From: Terriglobus roseus DSM 18391 | Lineage (GTDB): Bacteria > Acidobacteriota > Terriglobia > Terriglobales > Acidobacteriaceae | Assembly: GCF_000265425.1 (NCBI RefSeq) | Contig: NC_018014.1 | Location: 2,480,001-2,544,000, forward strand | DNA length: 64,000 nt | Reading direction: 5' to 3' | Part shown: positions 1 through 9,324 of the stretch, one piece after another | Layout: each line of letters starts with the position of its first letter | How positions within the stretch are numbered: the first letter of the stretch is position 1 | Translations under genes and position numbers: made by a program | Notes under the pieces: generated by a model | Seen by the model: only the letters and a program-made list of their open reading frames with translations | Databases searched by the model: none | Told to the model about the DNA's origin: nothing

Positions 1-317
1 CACGGCCGCTGCTTAAGCTTGCCCGCGTTCGCCTTCGGATCGGCCTTGTCTGTGCCGAACTCGTAAAAATTGTTGTAGCTGGTCGCCTTGCCCTGCGGCG
101 TGATGGCATCGCTCACTGCGGGCGCCTGCCCCGGCACCGTCGGCAACTTGGTGGCAGCGTGAACCGTCGGCGTGAAGAGCGGCGGCATCTTCTGGTGCCA
201 CTCATACGCCAGTCCCGCTGCGGCCAGGCCACCGAAGATGAGGTTGCGGCGATTCAGGAAACTCTCGCGTGGTGTGATCTCAGACGACTTAAACTCCGGT
301 GCTTTGCCGATCAACAT
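1..317 (-). CDS. msrP: MsrP (YedY) molybdopterin methionine-sulfoxide reductase, catalytic subunit; 3' part outside window
   Basis: Only the first 105 residues are inside the window; the gene runs off the left edge. The start is the ATG at 315-317, with a purine-rich AGGAAGAGG upstream. Visible features are the family N-terminus ([20 protein letters not shown]), a twin-arginine signal (NRRNLIFGG, about residues 22-30), a hydrophobic stretch, and the highly typical block [18 protein letters not shown] followed by AGKLKQRP. Known role of the family: a Tat-exported periplasmic enzyme carrying a molybdenum cofactor that repairs oxidised methionines, receiving electrons from the membrane haem protein MsrQ. 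MsrQ is not visible here and would be expected to the left. The gene is divergent from the hydratase at 470. Confidence 0.93.
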   Translation of the reverse strand, partial: MLIGKAPEFKSSEITPRESFLNRRNLIFGGLAAAGLAYEWHQKMPPLFTPTVHAATKLPTVPGQAPAVSDAITPQGKATSYNNFYEFGTDKADPKANAGKLKQRP

Positions 318-356
318 CTCGCTTACCTCTTCCTCTACGTGTCGCCCTACAGATCA

Positions 357-390
357 CAGCACGACGCTGTCATCTTAGTATGACGTGCTG
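357..390. promoter_or_regulatory. Imperfect inverted repeat in the msrP / hydratase divergent promoter region
   Basis: The right arm ATGACGTGCTG (380-390) is complementary to CAGCAC plus GTCAT in the left arm (357-373), with six extra bases between those two blocks. It sits between two divergent genes and could be an operator or only a chance hairpin. No recognisable regulator motif is seen. Confidence 0.25.
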
Positions 391-469
391 AAACGGCGAC
401 CGGTTTGCGTCTGGCGGCACATTGCGAAAGACTTGTGGGCGGACGTTCGTACGACGAAAGGTATCTTGC

Positions 470-1258
470 ATGACAATTCCGGCAGCACGCGAGGCGGTTC
501 TACGCCAGACCGCGGACACTCTTCTGACAGCGCGACGCACCGCCTCCCCGATTTCGGATCTTCCGGTCGCGCTGCACCCCGCAACAGAAGCTGAGGCATT
601 CGCCGTTCAGGACGTCATGGCGGAAGCCTATCGTCCCGTCGCCGGCTACAAAGTCGGCGCGCGCAGTCCGGAGCATGAGCCTTTCTTCGCACCCATGCCC
701 GCCGCATGGATGGGCGAGAACGGAGCGCTCTTCCGCGGCGAGAATCACCGCCTGCGTGGCGTTGAAGCAGAGATCTGCTTCCGCATCGGCACTGCGCTGC
801 CACCACGCGCACTTCCTTACACGCGCGATGAAGTTGTCGCCGCCATCGGAAGCTGCCATCCGGCAATCGAGATCCTCGAATCGGCGTACAACGATCCAAC
901 ATCTGTCTCCCGCGAATGTATGCTGGCCGACCTCCAGATGCACGGCGGCTTTGTTGCCGGTCCTGCAGTCCCCAATTGGCAGACGATCGATTGGTCGCAG
1001 GAGCAGGTCACGCTCTCTGCCGACGGCGCCGTCCGCGTGGAGAACACCGGCTCAAACCCCGGTGGCAGCGACCTCATCCGCCTCCTTGTCTATCTGGCAA
1101 ACGAAGGCGCCACCCGCACCGGCGGCCTCAAGCATGGCGACTGGATTACGACCGGCAGTTGGACCGGCGTTACCTGGACCTCGCACGGCACGGAAGTGGT
1201 CGCGAACTTCAGCCACGCAGGCCGCGTCAGCCTGCAATTTGCCTCGGAGAAGCTGTAA
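470..1258 (+). CDS. 2-keto-4-pentenoate hydratase / fumarylacetoacetate hydrolase-family protein
   Basis: 262 residues from the ATG at 470 (MTIPAAREAV), chosen over an upstream in-frame start at 422 because a GAAAGG purine tract lies just before it and the family begins near here. The sequence resembles MhpD/HpcG-type hydratases: GYKVGARS (near residue 60) and the acidic EAEICFRIG segment match the metal-binding part of the fold, and GDWITTGSWTG near the C-terminus is the usual GD.V.TGS block. Family members add water to 2-hydroxypenta-2,4-dienoates or cleave acylpyruvates; the substrate here cannot be told. It ends 3 bases before malate synthase, so the two are probably one transcript, suggesting a route delivering a C2 or C3 unit to the glyoxylate pathway (inference). 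Confidence 0.8.
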   Translation: MTIPAAREAVLRQTADTLLTARRTASPISDLPVALHPATEAEAFAVQDVMAEAYRPVAGYKVGARSPEHEPFFAPMPAAWMGENGALFRGENHRLRGVEAEICFRIGTALPPRALPYTRDEVVAAIGSCHPAIEILESAYNDPTSVSRECMLADLQMHGGFVAGPAVPNWQTIDWSQEQVTLSADGAVRVENTGSNPGGSDLIRLLVYLANEGATRTGGLKHGDWITTGSWTGVTWTSHGTEVVANFSHAGRVSLQFASEKL

Positions 1259-1261
1259 GCC

Positions 1262-2851
1262 ATGCAGACCATTGAATTCAAGACGCCGCTTACGCCCGCT
1301 GACGAACAGATCCTCACACCGGACGCCGTCAACTTCCTGACGGCACTCCACCGTAACTTCAACGCCCGCCGGCTCGAGCTGCTGCAGGCCCGCATCGCTC
1401 GCCAGGCGCACTTGGACGCAGGCGAACGCCCTGACTTCCTGCCGGAGACCGCCAGCATTCGCAGTGCCGCTTGGCGCTGCGCACCGATCCCTGCTGACCT
1501 CCAGGACCGTCGCGTCGAGATCACCGGGCCTGTCGAACGCAAGATGGTGATCAACGCGCTGAACAGCGGTGCGAAGGTCTTCATGGCGGACTTTGAAGAC
1601 TCCACCACACCCACCTGGACCAACCTCCTCGAAGGTCAGGCAAACCTGCGGGACGCCGTCCGCCGCACCATCACCTTCGAAGCCCCGGAGACGGGCAAAA
1701 GCTACAAGCTCAACGAGAAGACAGCAGTGCTCTTCGTACGGCCGCGCGGCTGGCATCTGCCGGAACAGCACATGATCGTGGATGGCGAGCCGATGAGCGG
1801 CTCCCTCTTCGATTTCGGCCTCTACCTCTTTCACAACGCGACAGAGCTGCTTGCACGCGGCTCCGGACCGTACTTCTACCTACCCAAGATGGAATCGCAT
1901 CTGGAAGCGCGGCTGTGGAACGACGCCATCGTCTTCGCGCAGAACTACATCGGCGTGCCGCAAGGCTCCGTCCGCGCAACCGTGCTGATCGAGACCATCC
2001 TCGCGACCTTCGAAATGGACGAGATCCTCTATGAACTGCGCGACCACTCGGCCGGCCTCAACTGCGGTCGCTGGGACTACATCTTCTCGTTCATCAAGAA
2101 GCTCGCCGCAGACAAGACCATCCTCCTGCCGGATCGCGGACAGGTCACCATGGCGACCCATTTCATGCGGTCGTACTCGAAGCTCGCCATCAAGACCTGT
2201 CACCACCGCGAAATCAGCGCCATGGGCGGCATGAGCGCCTTCATCCCCATCAAGAGCGATCCCGAGGCAAACGAACGCGCTCTCGCGCAGGTCCGCGCCG
2301 ACAAGGAGCGCGAAGCAGGCGACGGACACGACGGCACATGGGTCGCGCATCCCGGCCTCGTACCCATCGCCATGGAGGTCTTCGACCGCCTGATGCCGGG
2401 ACCAAACCAGATCGATAAGAAGCTCGACGACTACACCGCAACCGCGACGGACCTGCTCCAGATCCCGACCGGCCAGATCACCGAGGCCGGTCTTCGTCAA
2501 AACGTGGCGGTCGGTCTGGGCTACGTCGAAGCTTGGCTGCGCGGCATCGGCTGTGTCCCTCTCTTCAACCTGATGGAGGATGCCGCGACCGCAGAGATCA
2601 GCCGCGCCCAGCTCTGGCAATGGGTCCACCATGGCGCTGTGCTGGCCGACGGCCGCGCCGTCACGGCAGATCTGGTCGACAGCGTCATTGACGACGAACT
2701 GAGCAAGACCAGGTCAGCCGTAGACGCGAAGCGCTTTGCAGCCTACGAACGCGCCGCGCTCATGATGCGCGACCTCGTTCGCAGTGACCGCTTCACGGAC
2801 TTCCTGACGCTGCCCGCGTACGAATCGGTCCTCAAAGAAGGTCTGGCGTAG
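1262..2851 (+). CDS. aceB: Malate synthase A
   Basis: 529 residues, full length for the A isoform. It condenses glyoxylate with acetyl-CoA to malate in the glyoxylate shunt. The family signature is intact at residues 260-275 ([16 protein letters not shown]), and the TIM-barrel landmarks [12 protein letters not shown] (108-119) and [15 protein letters not shown] are present. It starts 3 bases after the hydratase stop. Isocitrate lyase (aceA), often next door, is absent from this window. A palindromic repeat follows the stop at 2859-2884 and may act as terminator. Confidence 0.97.
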   Translation: MQTIEFKTPLTPADEQILTPDAVNFLTALHRNFNARRLELLQARIARQAHLDAGERPDFLPETASIRSAAWRCAPIPADLQDRRVEITGPVERKMVINALNSGAKVFMADFEDSTTPTWTNLLEGQANLRDAVRRTITFEAPETGKSYKLNEKTAVLFVRPRGWHLPEQHMIVDGEPMSGSLFDFGLYLFHNATELLARGSGPYFYLPKMESHLEARLWNDAIVFAQNYIGVPQGSVRATVLIETILATFEMDEILYELRDHSAGLNCGRWDYIFSFIKKLAADKTILLPDRGQVTMATHFMRSYSKLAIKTCHHREISAMGGMSAFIPIKSDPEANERALAQVRADKEREAGDGHDGTWVAHPGLVPIAMEVFDRLMPGPNQIDKKLDDYTATATDLLQIPTGQITEAGLRQNVAVGLGYVEAWLRGIGCVPLFNLMEDAATAEISRAQLWQWVHHGAVLADGRAVTADLVDSVIDDELSKTRSAVDAKRFAAYERAALMMRDLVRSDRFTDFLTLPAYESVLKEGLA

Positions 2852-2853
2852 CG

Positions 2854-2888
2854 GGTGCCCCACGTCTCGATTCTGAGACGTGGGATCG
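2854..2888. repeat. GTGCCCCAC...GTGGG intergenic palindrome, copy 1
   Basis: CCCACGTCTC (2859-2868), a six-base loop, and GAGACGTGGG (2875-2884) form a perfect 10-bp stem, preceded by GGGTG. A near copy is at 23191-23224. It lies right after the aceB stop and could terminate transcription, but the recurrence says it is a dispersed REP-like element. A possible decayed piece (GCCCC...CGTCGGGCACC) lies at about 2917-2943. Confidence 0.7.
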
Positions 2889-3065
2889 GCGACCTCCGAA
2901 GCTTCGTGAAAGCAACGCCCCAAAAATCGGAACGTCGGGCACCGGAACTATTGGCCACTCAGTCAATCATCAGTCAGTAACGGCATTGACATCGTCGTGC
3001 CCGCGAGACATCCTGCCAGTGCCCCGCAAGAATCACACCAAAGCACACAGGGAGCACGCATCGTT

Positions 3066-4088
3066 ATGGCTCGTCCTTATTGGTCAGGCACCATCCAGAT
3101 CTCGCTCGTCTCGTTCGCGGTAAAGTTCTTCGTCGCGACCGAAGCAAAGAGTCAGATTCGCTTTCACCAGATCAGCCGCTCCACCGGCGAACGCGTCCGT
3201 CACCAGAAGGTGCTCGCATCGTCTCTCGAGGAGAACGACGGCGGTGGTGAAGAAGAGACTCAGGCTTCGGCGACCGTCGGCAAAGACGACATCGTCAAGG
3301 GATACGAGTACACCAAGGGCCAGTACGTCATGATCGAGCCCAGCGAGATCGCGAACCTCCGCGTCCCGTCGAAGCACGCCATCTCCATCGAACAATTCGT
3401 CGATGAGAGCGAGATCGATCCCGCATACTTTGAAAAGCCATACTTTGTGGCGCCCGATGGCGACGCACAGGCCGAAGCCTTTGCCGTAGTCCGCGAAGCC
3501 ATGGGCAAAGCCGGCAAGGTTGGCATCGGCAAGATCGCCTTCGCCGGTCGCGAACACGTCGTCGCCATCATGGCCAGCAAAGACGACGAGGGCCGCGGCC
3601 TGATGGCCTACACGATGCGCTATCAGGAAGAACTGCGCAATCCGAACGAGTACTTCGCTAGCATTCCGAAAGTCGAGATCGAAGAAGACCAGCTCGAACT
3701 GGCACAGCAACTCATCAAGAAGAAGACCGCAAAGTTCGATCCGAAGCGCTACAAGGATGGCTACGAGATCGCGCTCAAGGAACTCGTCGACGCGAAGGTC
3801 CACAACGAGCCTATCCCTGTTGATGAGCCGGCCCCGAAACGCGCCAAGGTCGTCAACCTGATGGATGCCCTGCGTAGCAGCCTTGCGGGCAAGTCCGACT
3901 CTGAGGACGAGACGGACGCACCGCCGCCCGGAACGAAGAAGACCGCCGCAAAGACGGAAACGAAGAAGTCCTCGAAGAAGAGCACCGTAACGGAGATGCC
4001 GCGCCGCGACCACGTCGCTCCGGAACGCAAGAAGGCATCCGCCAGTGTCAAACCGGCAAAGTCCGCTCCCAAGCATAAGTCCGCATAG
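3066..4088 (+). CDS. ku: Ku protein, non-homologous end-joining
   Basis: 340 residues from the ATG at 3066 (MARPYWSGTIQISLVSF), which matches the invariant Ku N-terminus. It is a homodimeric ring that binds DNA double-strand ends and recruits LigD. The core (residues 1 to about 255) has the usual FHQISRSTGERVRHQKV and GYEYTKGQYVMIEPSEI blocks. The last 70 or so residues are a Lys/Ala/Ser-rich tail (TKKTAAKTETKKSSKK), longer than in the shortest bacterial Ku proteins; such basic tails bind DNA in several bacteria. ligD follows after a strong hairpin terminator, in the classic two-gene end-joining unit. Confidence 0.97.
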   Translation: MARPYWSGTIQISLVSFAVKFFVATEAKSQIRFHQISRSTGERVRHQKVLASSLEENDGGGEEETQASATVGKDDIVKGYEYTKGQYVMIEPSEIANLRVPSKHAISIEQFVDESEIDPAYFEKPYFVAPDGDAQAEAFAVVREAMGKAGKVGIGKIAFAGREHVVAIMASKDDEGRGLMAYTMRYQEELRNPNEYFASIPKVEIEEDQLELAQQLIKKKTAKFDPKRYKDGYEIALKELVDAKVHNEPIPVDEPAPKRAKVVNLMDALRSSLAGKSDSEDETDAPPPGTKKTAAKTETKKSSKKSTVTEMPRRDHVAPERKKASASVKPAKSAPKHKSA

Positions 4089-4109
4089 CGTGTCGACCAC
4101 TACACACAG

Positions 4110-4137
4110 GGTGCGACTTCGGTCGCACCTTGCTTTT
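4110..4137 (+). terminator. Rho-independent terminator after ku
   Basis: An 8-bp stem GGTGCGAC / GTCGCACC closes a TTCG tetraloop (4118-4121) and is followed by TTGCTTTTT. It lies between ku and ligD, so ligD may have its own promoter or depend on readthrough. Confidence 0.85.
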
Positions 4138-4165
4138 TCTGTGCAGCGGCGCATCATAAACTCCC

Positions 4166-7013
4166 ATGGCAAAGGCAAAGAAGGCCTCGACTTCCGCAGC
4201 ATCCAGCGCAGGCGACGCTGTCGATGAACAACTCGCACGCTATCGCTCCATGCGCGACTTTAAGGTCACAGCAGAGCCAAGCGGCGGGACAAAATCGAAG
4301 AAGCCCGAAGCGCTTCCCTTTGTCATACAGAAGCACGCAGCAACGCGCCTCCACTACGACTTCCGCCTGGGTTGGAACGGCGTCCTGAAGAGCTGGGCAG
4401 TCGCCAAGGGTCCCAGCTACAACGTGCATGACCGGCGACTGGCCGTGCAGGTAGAAGACCATCCCATGGAGTACGGCGGCTTCGAAGGCATCATCCCTCG
4501 CGGCCAATACGGTGGGGGCACCGTCATGGTGTGGGACCAGGGAACTTGGGAGCCGCACGTCGACGTGGATGAGGGTCTGCGCAAAGGCTCACTCAAGTTC
4601 GGCATCAACGGCACCAAGATGCACGGCAACTGGACCCTCGTCCGCATGGGCGGCAAGGCCGCGCAGGAAGGCAAGCCCAACTGGCTGCTGATCAAGGAGC
4701 ACGACGACTTCGAGCGCGGCCCCGACGATCCCTGCATCACGGAAGAGATGCCCAACTCAGCCGTCACCGGCCGCACACTCGAAGAGATCGCCACAGCCAG
4801 CACGCACGTGTGGAACAGCAAGGAGACCGCCGGCGAGGGCCCTGCCTGGTACCGGGATCGTGCACGTGATGCCGACGCGGCCTCGACCAGCGACAAAGCA
4901 GCCAGCAAGCCTGCAGCGAAGCCCTCCGCTAAGACCACAAGTAAGGCATCACCGAAACAGGCAAAGTCTCCTCCAGTAGTTCCCGCACAAATCGAAAAGC
5001 TGCCGCAAGAGAAGCTGCCAGACTTCTTGAAGCCACAGCTCGCAGGAGAGACAACCGCACCGCCCGCGGGCGACGAATGGGTGCACGAACTCAAACTCGA
5101 CGGCTACCGGGTGCAGGCACGCAAACACGGTAACAACGTGGAACTCTACACACGCAGCGGCCTCGACTGGACGCACCGAATGAAGCCCATCGCTGAAGCG
5201 GTTAAACAACTCGCAGTGGAGGATGCCATCCTCGACGGTGAAGTATGCGTTCTCGATGACAAAGGCCTCTCAAGCTTCGCGCGCCTGCAGGCCTCCTTTG
5301 AGAAGAACGAGAAGCACCCACTCACCTTCTTCGTCTTCGACCTGCTGCACCTCAACGGACACAACACGCGCCCTGCCGCTGCGCGAACGCAAAGCCCTCT
5401 TGCATAGCTTAGTCACCGAGGACGGCGATGTCCGCATGAGCGAAGACATGATCGGCGATGGCACCAGGATCTTTCACGCTGCCTGCGAACTGCACGCCGA
5501 AGGCATCATCTCGAAACGCGCGGACGGCGCCTACACTCCAGGCCGAAGCGCACAGTGGGTCAAGTCAAAGTGCGTGCATGAGCAGGAGTTCGTCGTCGGC
5601 GGATGGGTTGACCTTTCCAACGGCACACGCGGCATCGGTTCCCTCTTACTCGGCTACTACGACGATGCAGGCAAGCTGATCTACGCCGGCCGCACCGGCA
5701 CCGGCTTCACGCAGAAGATCCACAAGATGCTCCGCGACAAACTCGACGCCCTCGAGCAGAAGACGATGCCCTTCACCGCCATCAGCGCAGAAGGCCGCCG
5801 CGGTGCCCACTGGGTCAAGCCCGAACTCGTCGTACAGGTGCGCTTCTCCACGTGGACCGGGGACCAGCAGGTCCGACAGGCGTCGTATCAAGGCCTGCGC
5901 GAAGACAAGCCAGCAGACGAAGTACGCCGCGAGATCGGCCCACCCTCCGCAAAATACAAGCCTGTCGCAGCCAGCACAAAAGCCGATCCCGAGCCCAGCG
6001 CGTCCACTGAAGTCGTCCACAAGGCCAAGGCAAACAAAGTGGTCAGCATCAACGCAAAGAAGGACGCGAAGCCTACTAGCGCTCAGAAGAATGCAGCTGC
6101 AGCCACCACGCCAATGCCGGCAATCCGCCTGACTCACCCCGACAAAATAGTCGATCCCGAGAGCGGCATCACCAAGCAGCAACTCGCAGAGTTCCTATGG
6201 GCCGTCGCACCGCAGATGCTCCCACACATCGCCGACCGTCCACTCAGCCTCGTCCGCTGCCCAGAAGGCTCTTCGAACCAATGCTTCTACCAGAAGCACG
6301 TCAATCACATGCTGCCAAAAGGCGTCGGCTCCGTGATGGTCGCGGACAAGAAAGGCGGCGCACCCGAGCCCTACATCACGCTGAACGACGCGGAAGCACT
6401 CGCCGGGCTGGCGCAGATGTCTGTTCTTGAGATCCACCCGTGGGGCTCGCACAACGACCACCTCGAGGAGCCCGACCGCATCATCATCGACCTCGACCCC
6501 GACGAGAGCTTGCCCTGGTCCACCGTCTGCGAAGCCGCGCTGGAAGTGCGCAGCCTGCTCGACGCCATGAAGCTGAAAAGCTTCCTCAAGATCACAGGCG
6601 GCAAGGGCCTGCACGTATGTTTTCCCGTCACACCAGAGCACGACTTCTCGATCATCAAGGCTTGGACGCACGGCCTCGTGCAGGCAATGGAAACCGCCCG
6701 TCCTGAACTCTACTTGTCAAAAATGTCGAAGGCCGCACGCACCGGCAAGATCTATCTGGACTATCTGCGCAATGAACGTGGCGCCACCGCCGTGGCACCC
6801 TACAGCATGCGAGCCCGCACAGGACTACCAGTAAGCGTGCCGCTGGAGTGGGAAGAACTCGCCGGCAGCGAACGCCCGCGCTACACCGTCAAAGACTTCG
6901 CAACATGGCAGCATAGGCTGGCGAGAGACCCCTGGCAGGCCGTGCTCAAGGTGAAACAGACCATACCAAAGGATGCTCTGGAGCGCTTCGCCGGAAAGAC
7001 GAAGCGCTCCTGA
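4166..7013 (+). pseudogene. ligD: ATP-dependent DNA ligase LigD (PE-LIG-POL order), interrupted by a frameshift near 5360-5373
   Basis: Two reading frames together make one LigD. Frame one (4166-5407) has the 3'-phosphoesterase domain (FVIQKHAATRLHYDFRL, about residues 53-69) and the start of the ligase domain with the lysine adenylation site in HELKLDGYRVQARK, ending in FFVFDLLHLNGHN. Frame two carries on with RALPLRERKALL, the rest of the ligase domain (EGIISKRADGAYTPGR, WVKSKC), then the C-terminal primase/polymerase domain (IDLDPDE metal site, TGGKGLHV, KIYLDYLRN). Removing one base, or restoring two in the CGCGCC tract, gives about 948 residues, a normal size. If the break is real, ligase and polymerase activity would be uncoupled; both halves look well conserved, so an indel error is the simpler reading. 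Partner: Ku just upstream. Confidence 0.9.
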
Positions 7014-7019
7014 ACGCGG

Positions 7020-8123
7020 TTACTTCGTAACGCCGAAGGTGAAGACCGTCATCGAATGGAAGGTCTGCCCCGGCTTGAGCAGCGTGCTCGGGAACGCCGG
7101 ATGATTCGGCGAATCCGGGAAGTGCTGCGTCTCCAGGCAGAAGCCACCGCGACGGACGTACTTCGCACCGCCCGTGCCGGTGTTCACGCCGTCCTTCATC
7201 GAATTGCCCGTATAGAACTGGACGCCCGGCTCCGTGGTCGACACCGTCAGCGTGCGGCCCGACGTCGGCTCCGAGACAACGGCTGCCGTGCGCAGAACGC
7301 CCGACTTGCCGTTCAGAACCCAGTTATGGTCGTAACCGCCACCCAGCTTCAGCTGGTCGTTCTTCGTGTCGACGCGCTCGCCAATGGTGTGCGGCGTGCG
7401 GAAATCAAACGGCGTACCGGCAACCGGCGGCAGATCGCCCGTCGGGATCAAAACCGAATCGACCGGCGTGTAGCGGTCAGCATCGATCTGGACCTTGTGA
7501 TTCACGATCGTCCCATTCCCCTCACCGCCCAGGTTGAAGTAGGAGTGGTTCGTCAGGTTCAGGACCGTCGCCTTCGTCGTCGTGGCGCTGTAAGCGATCT
7601 GCAACGCATGGCCCTTCAACGTATAGCGCACGTGAGCGGTCAGCTCACCGGGATAGCCCTGGTCTCCATCGGGCGATACCAGCGTCATCTCCACACCCTC
7701 GGGGATCACCTTTGCCGTCCACACACGCGCCGAGAAGCCGTCGGTCCCGCCATGCAGCGACTGGCCATTGTTGTTGATCGGCACGTGGAAGGTCTTGCCA
7801 TCGATCGTGAACTGGCCCTTCGCAATGCGATTCCCGTAGCGACCAACCACGGCGCCAAAGTACGTTCCACCATCGTTGACGTACCCGTCAAGATTGGCCG
7901 CGCCCAGCACGACGTTCCCCACCTTGCCGTGGCTGTCGGGAGCCAGCACGCTCTGGATTCGAGCGCCGTAGGTGATGATCTTCACTTCCAGGCTGGCGTC
8001 TTTCAGCGTGTAGATGTCCACTGCTTTGCCGTCCTTCGTCGTCCCGAAGGCAGCCTTGGTTACCTGTGCTTCTAAGCTCATTCCAACCAATCCCAGCGCC
8101 AGCAGCGCAATCGCGTGTTTCAT
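7020..8123 (-). CDS. galM: Aldose 1-epimerase (galactose mutarotase), exported
   Basis: 367 residues from the ATG at 8121-8123 (MKHAIALLALGLVGMSLEAQ), chosen because a signal peptide starts here and GGGAAC lies upstream; an in-frame extension to 8192 has no such features. GalM interconverts alpha and beta anomers of aldoses. Typical landmarks: GAVVGRYGNRIAKGQF, NNNGQSLHGGTDGF (first catalytic His), LTNHSYFNLGGEG (second catalytic His), and QFYTGNSMKDG near the end. The signal peptide suggests periplasmic action on sugars released outside the cytoplasm. It converges on ligD with a 6-base gap. Confidence 0.93.
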   Translation of the reverse strand: MKHAIALLALGLVGMSLEAQVTKAAFGTTKDGKAVDIYTLKDASLEVKIITYGARIQSVLAPDSHGKVGNVVLGAANLDGYVNDGGTYFGAVVGRYGNRIAKGQFTIDGKTFHVPINNNGQSLHGGTDGFSARVWTAKVIPEGVEMTLVSPDGDQGYPGELTAHVRYTLKGHALQIAYSATTTKATVLNLTNHSYFNLGGEGNGTIVNHKVQIDADRYTPVDSVLIPTGDLPPVAGTPFDFRTPHTIGERVDTKNDQLKLGGGYDHNWVLNGKSGVLRTAAVVSEPTSGRTLTVSTTEPGVQFYTGNSMKDGVNTGTGGAKYVRRGGFCLETQHFPDSPNHPAFPSTLLKPGQTFHSMTVFTFGVTK

Positions 8124-8233
8124 TGTCACAGTTCCCGCCTTCCAACGCCGCAATCGCGGCACCGGCGAAGTATAACCGGCCCGCTCAGCCACGCGCGAAC
8201 GCAGACACTCCTACAAGCCGGCGCAACACGCTG

Positions 8234-8262
8234 TTGTGGTGGCCTTCACAAGGACCTATACT
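8234..8262 (+). promoter_or_regulatory. Candidate promoter for tmRNA
   Basis: TTGTGG (8234-8239) and TATACT (8257-8262) are spaced by 17 bases, close to the housekeeping sigma consensus. Transcription would start near 8270, leaving a leader of about 50 bases to be trimmed to the mature tmRNA 5' end at 8321. A second -35-like TTGACA at 8275 has no good -10. Confidence 0.4.
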
Positions 8263-8320
8263 GTATGTAGTTCTTTGACAGCGCTGCAGTTATGCAACGC
8301 TCGAAGCTGCTCCACCAAGT

Positions 8321-8675
8321 GGGGGCGTCATGGTTTCGACGGGGTTGCTTGTGGCAGAGAGGCATGCCGGGGTGGGTACACCCGTAATCGCGCCCAAAAC
8401 TATAAGTGCCGAACCTCAGTTCGCTCTTGCTGCTTAATTAGTTAAGTAGCCGATCGCTCAAGCTTCGCCTATGGGCCTGTACCGATCGTCGCACAGTAGG
8501 CTGGTCAAAGCTGTTCCGTCTGTACGGCAATGACGAGATCGATCAGACTGGTCGCCGGCGCATCTTCGTCCGTTCTAAGTTCCGGTGACGAGACAAAAAT
8601 GAACCAGGAAAAAGCATGAAAGCTCTCTGTCGTTGGTTTCTTCGGACGGGAGTTCGATTCTCCCCGCCTCCACCA
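8321..8675 (+). ncRNA. ssrA: Transfer-messenger RNA (tmRNA)
   Basis: The 5' end GGGGGCGTCATGGTTTCGACGGGG is the universal tmRNA start (first 20 bases quoted in part, 8321-8344) and the 3' end GGTTCGATTC-type T loop runs into CCGCCTCCACCA (ends 8675). The termini pair as the tRNA-like acceptor. The message part reads from a likely GCG resume codon at 8390 to TAA at 8435-8437, giving the tag APKTISAEPQFALAA, with the degradation signal ALAA at its end. It rescues ribosomes stalled on broken mRNAs together with SmpB (not in this window). Confidence 0.97.
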
Positions 8676-9324
8676 CCCATCTCAAAATACGGCAGCGCGC
8701 GTCGGCAAACGCCAATGGTTGAAGTTTCGACACACCCGTCGGAACGCCCTCTCGGCCCGATTACCTCCTGAGCGACATAGTCCCCTCCAGATTCCCGACG
8801 ACCTTTCCGTCGGAAGGATCCGCATGCGCGCTGCGCGAGCTCAACGTCACTTCCCTTCGTCAGCTGTCGATCTCGTTGAACGAGATGAGTAACCGGACGC
8901 TCAGTCGCCGACCAAGACCGACGAATCACCGGCGCGGTTTGGGCAGGTTTCCCACTATATAGGTTTTGTGCTATCCGGCCGACCGAAGGCCAATGGAATC
9001 CTCCCGGACAGAGACCCCCTGCCCGACAGATAGAGTCACGCATCTGCTGCGCCTCGATCAAAAGATGCTGTCAATCCGCGGCTATTCCCACGTTGGGCTC
9101 TTCTCCTCAAAGCTGGGTGTTGAAGTTACTAGACTTGAAATCCATGAAATCTCTTTGGTAGCGCACGTGCCACGTGAAGTTATTGAGGCTATCTCCCACG
9201 TCGATTGGGCGGCACCGCCGCGGAGTCCTTTCATAAAGTGCATAGCTCTTTGCAGACATTGGTTAAGTCGTTGCACACTGCAGCTCGTTTCACTGTCGCC
9301 AACTTCGCTTTTCGGAGCATCCTC
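8676..9324. other. 649-base stretch without a recognisable gene, downstream of tmRNA
   Basis: Short open frames occur on both strands but none has a ribosome binding site plus plausible codon use. Base composition becomes visibly less GC-rich toward 9330 than in the flanking core genes. No tRNA, no tandem repeat and no clear copy of the tmRNA 3' end was seen. It may be the scar of an insertion at the ssrA 3' end. Confidence 0.4.

Noticed and set aside
3084-4238. 384-residue antisense frame over ku
   Set aside because: Codon-bias shadow typical of high-GC DNA; the plus strand is a clear Ku.
5223-5370. Independent start for the second LigD frame
   Set aside because: The first 50 residues of that frame are out-of-frame LigD sequence; meaning begins only at RALPLRER.
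8543-9061. 172-residue minus-strand frame
   Set aside because: Covers the tmRNA 3' half in antisense; no homology, signal or ribosome site.
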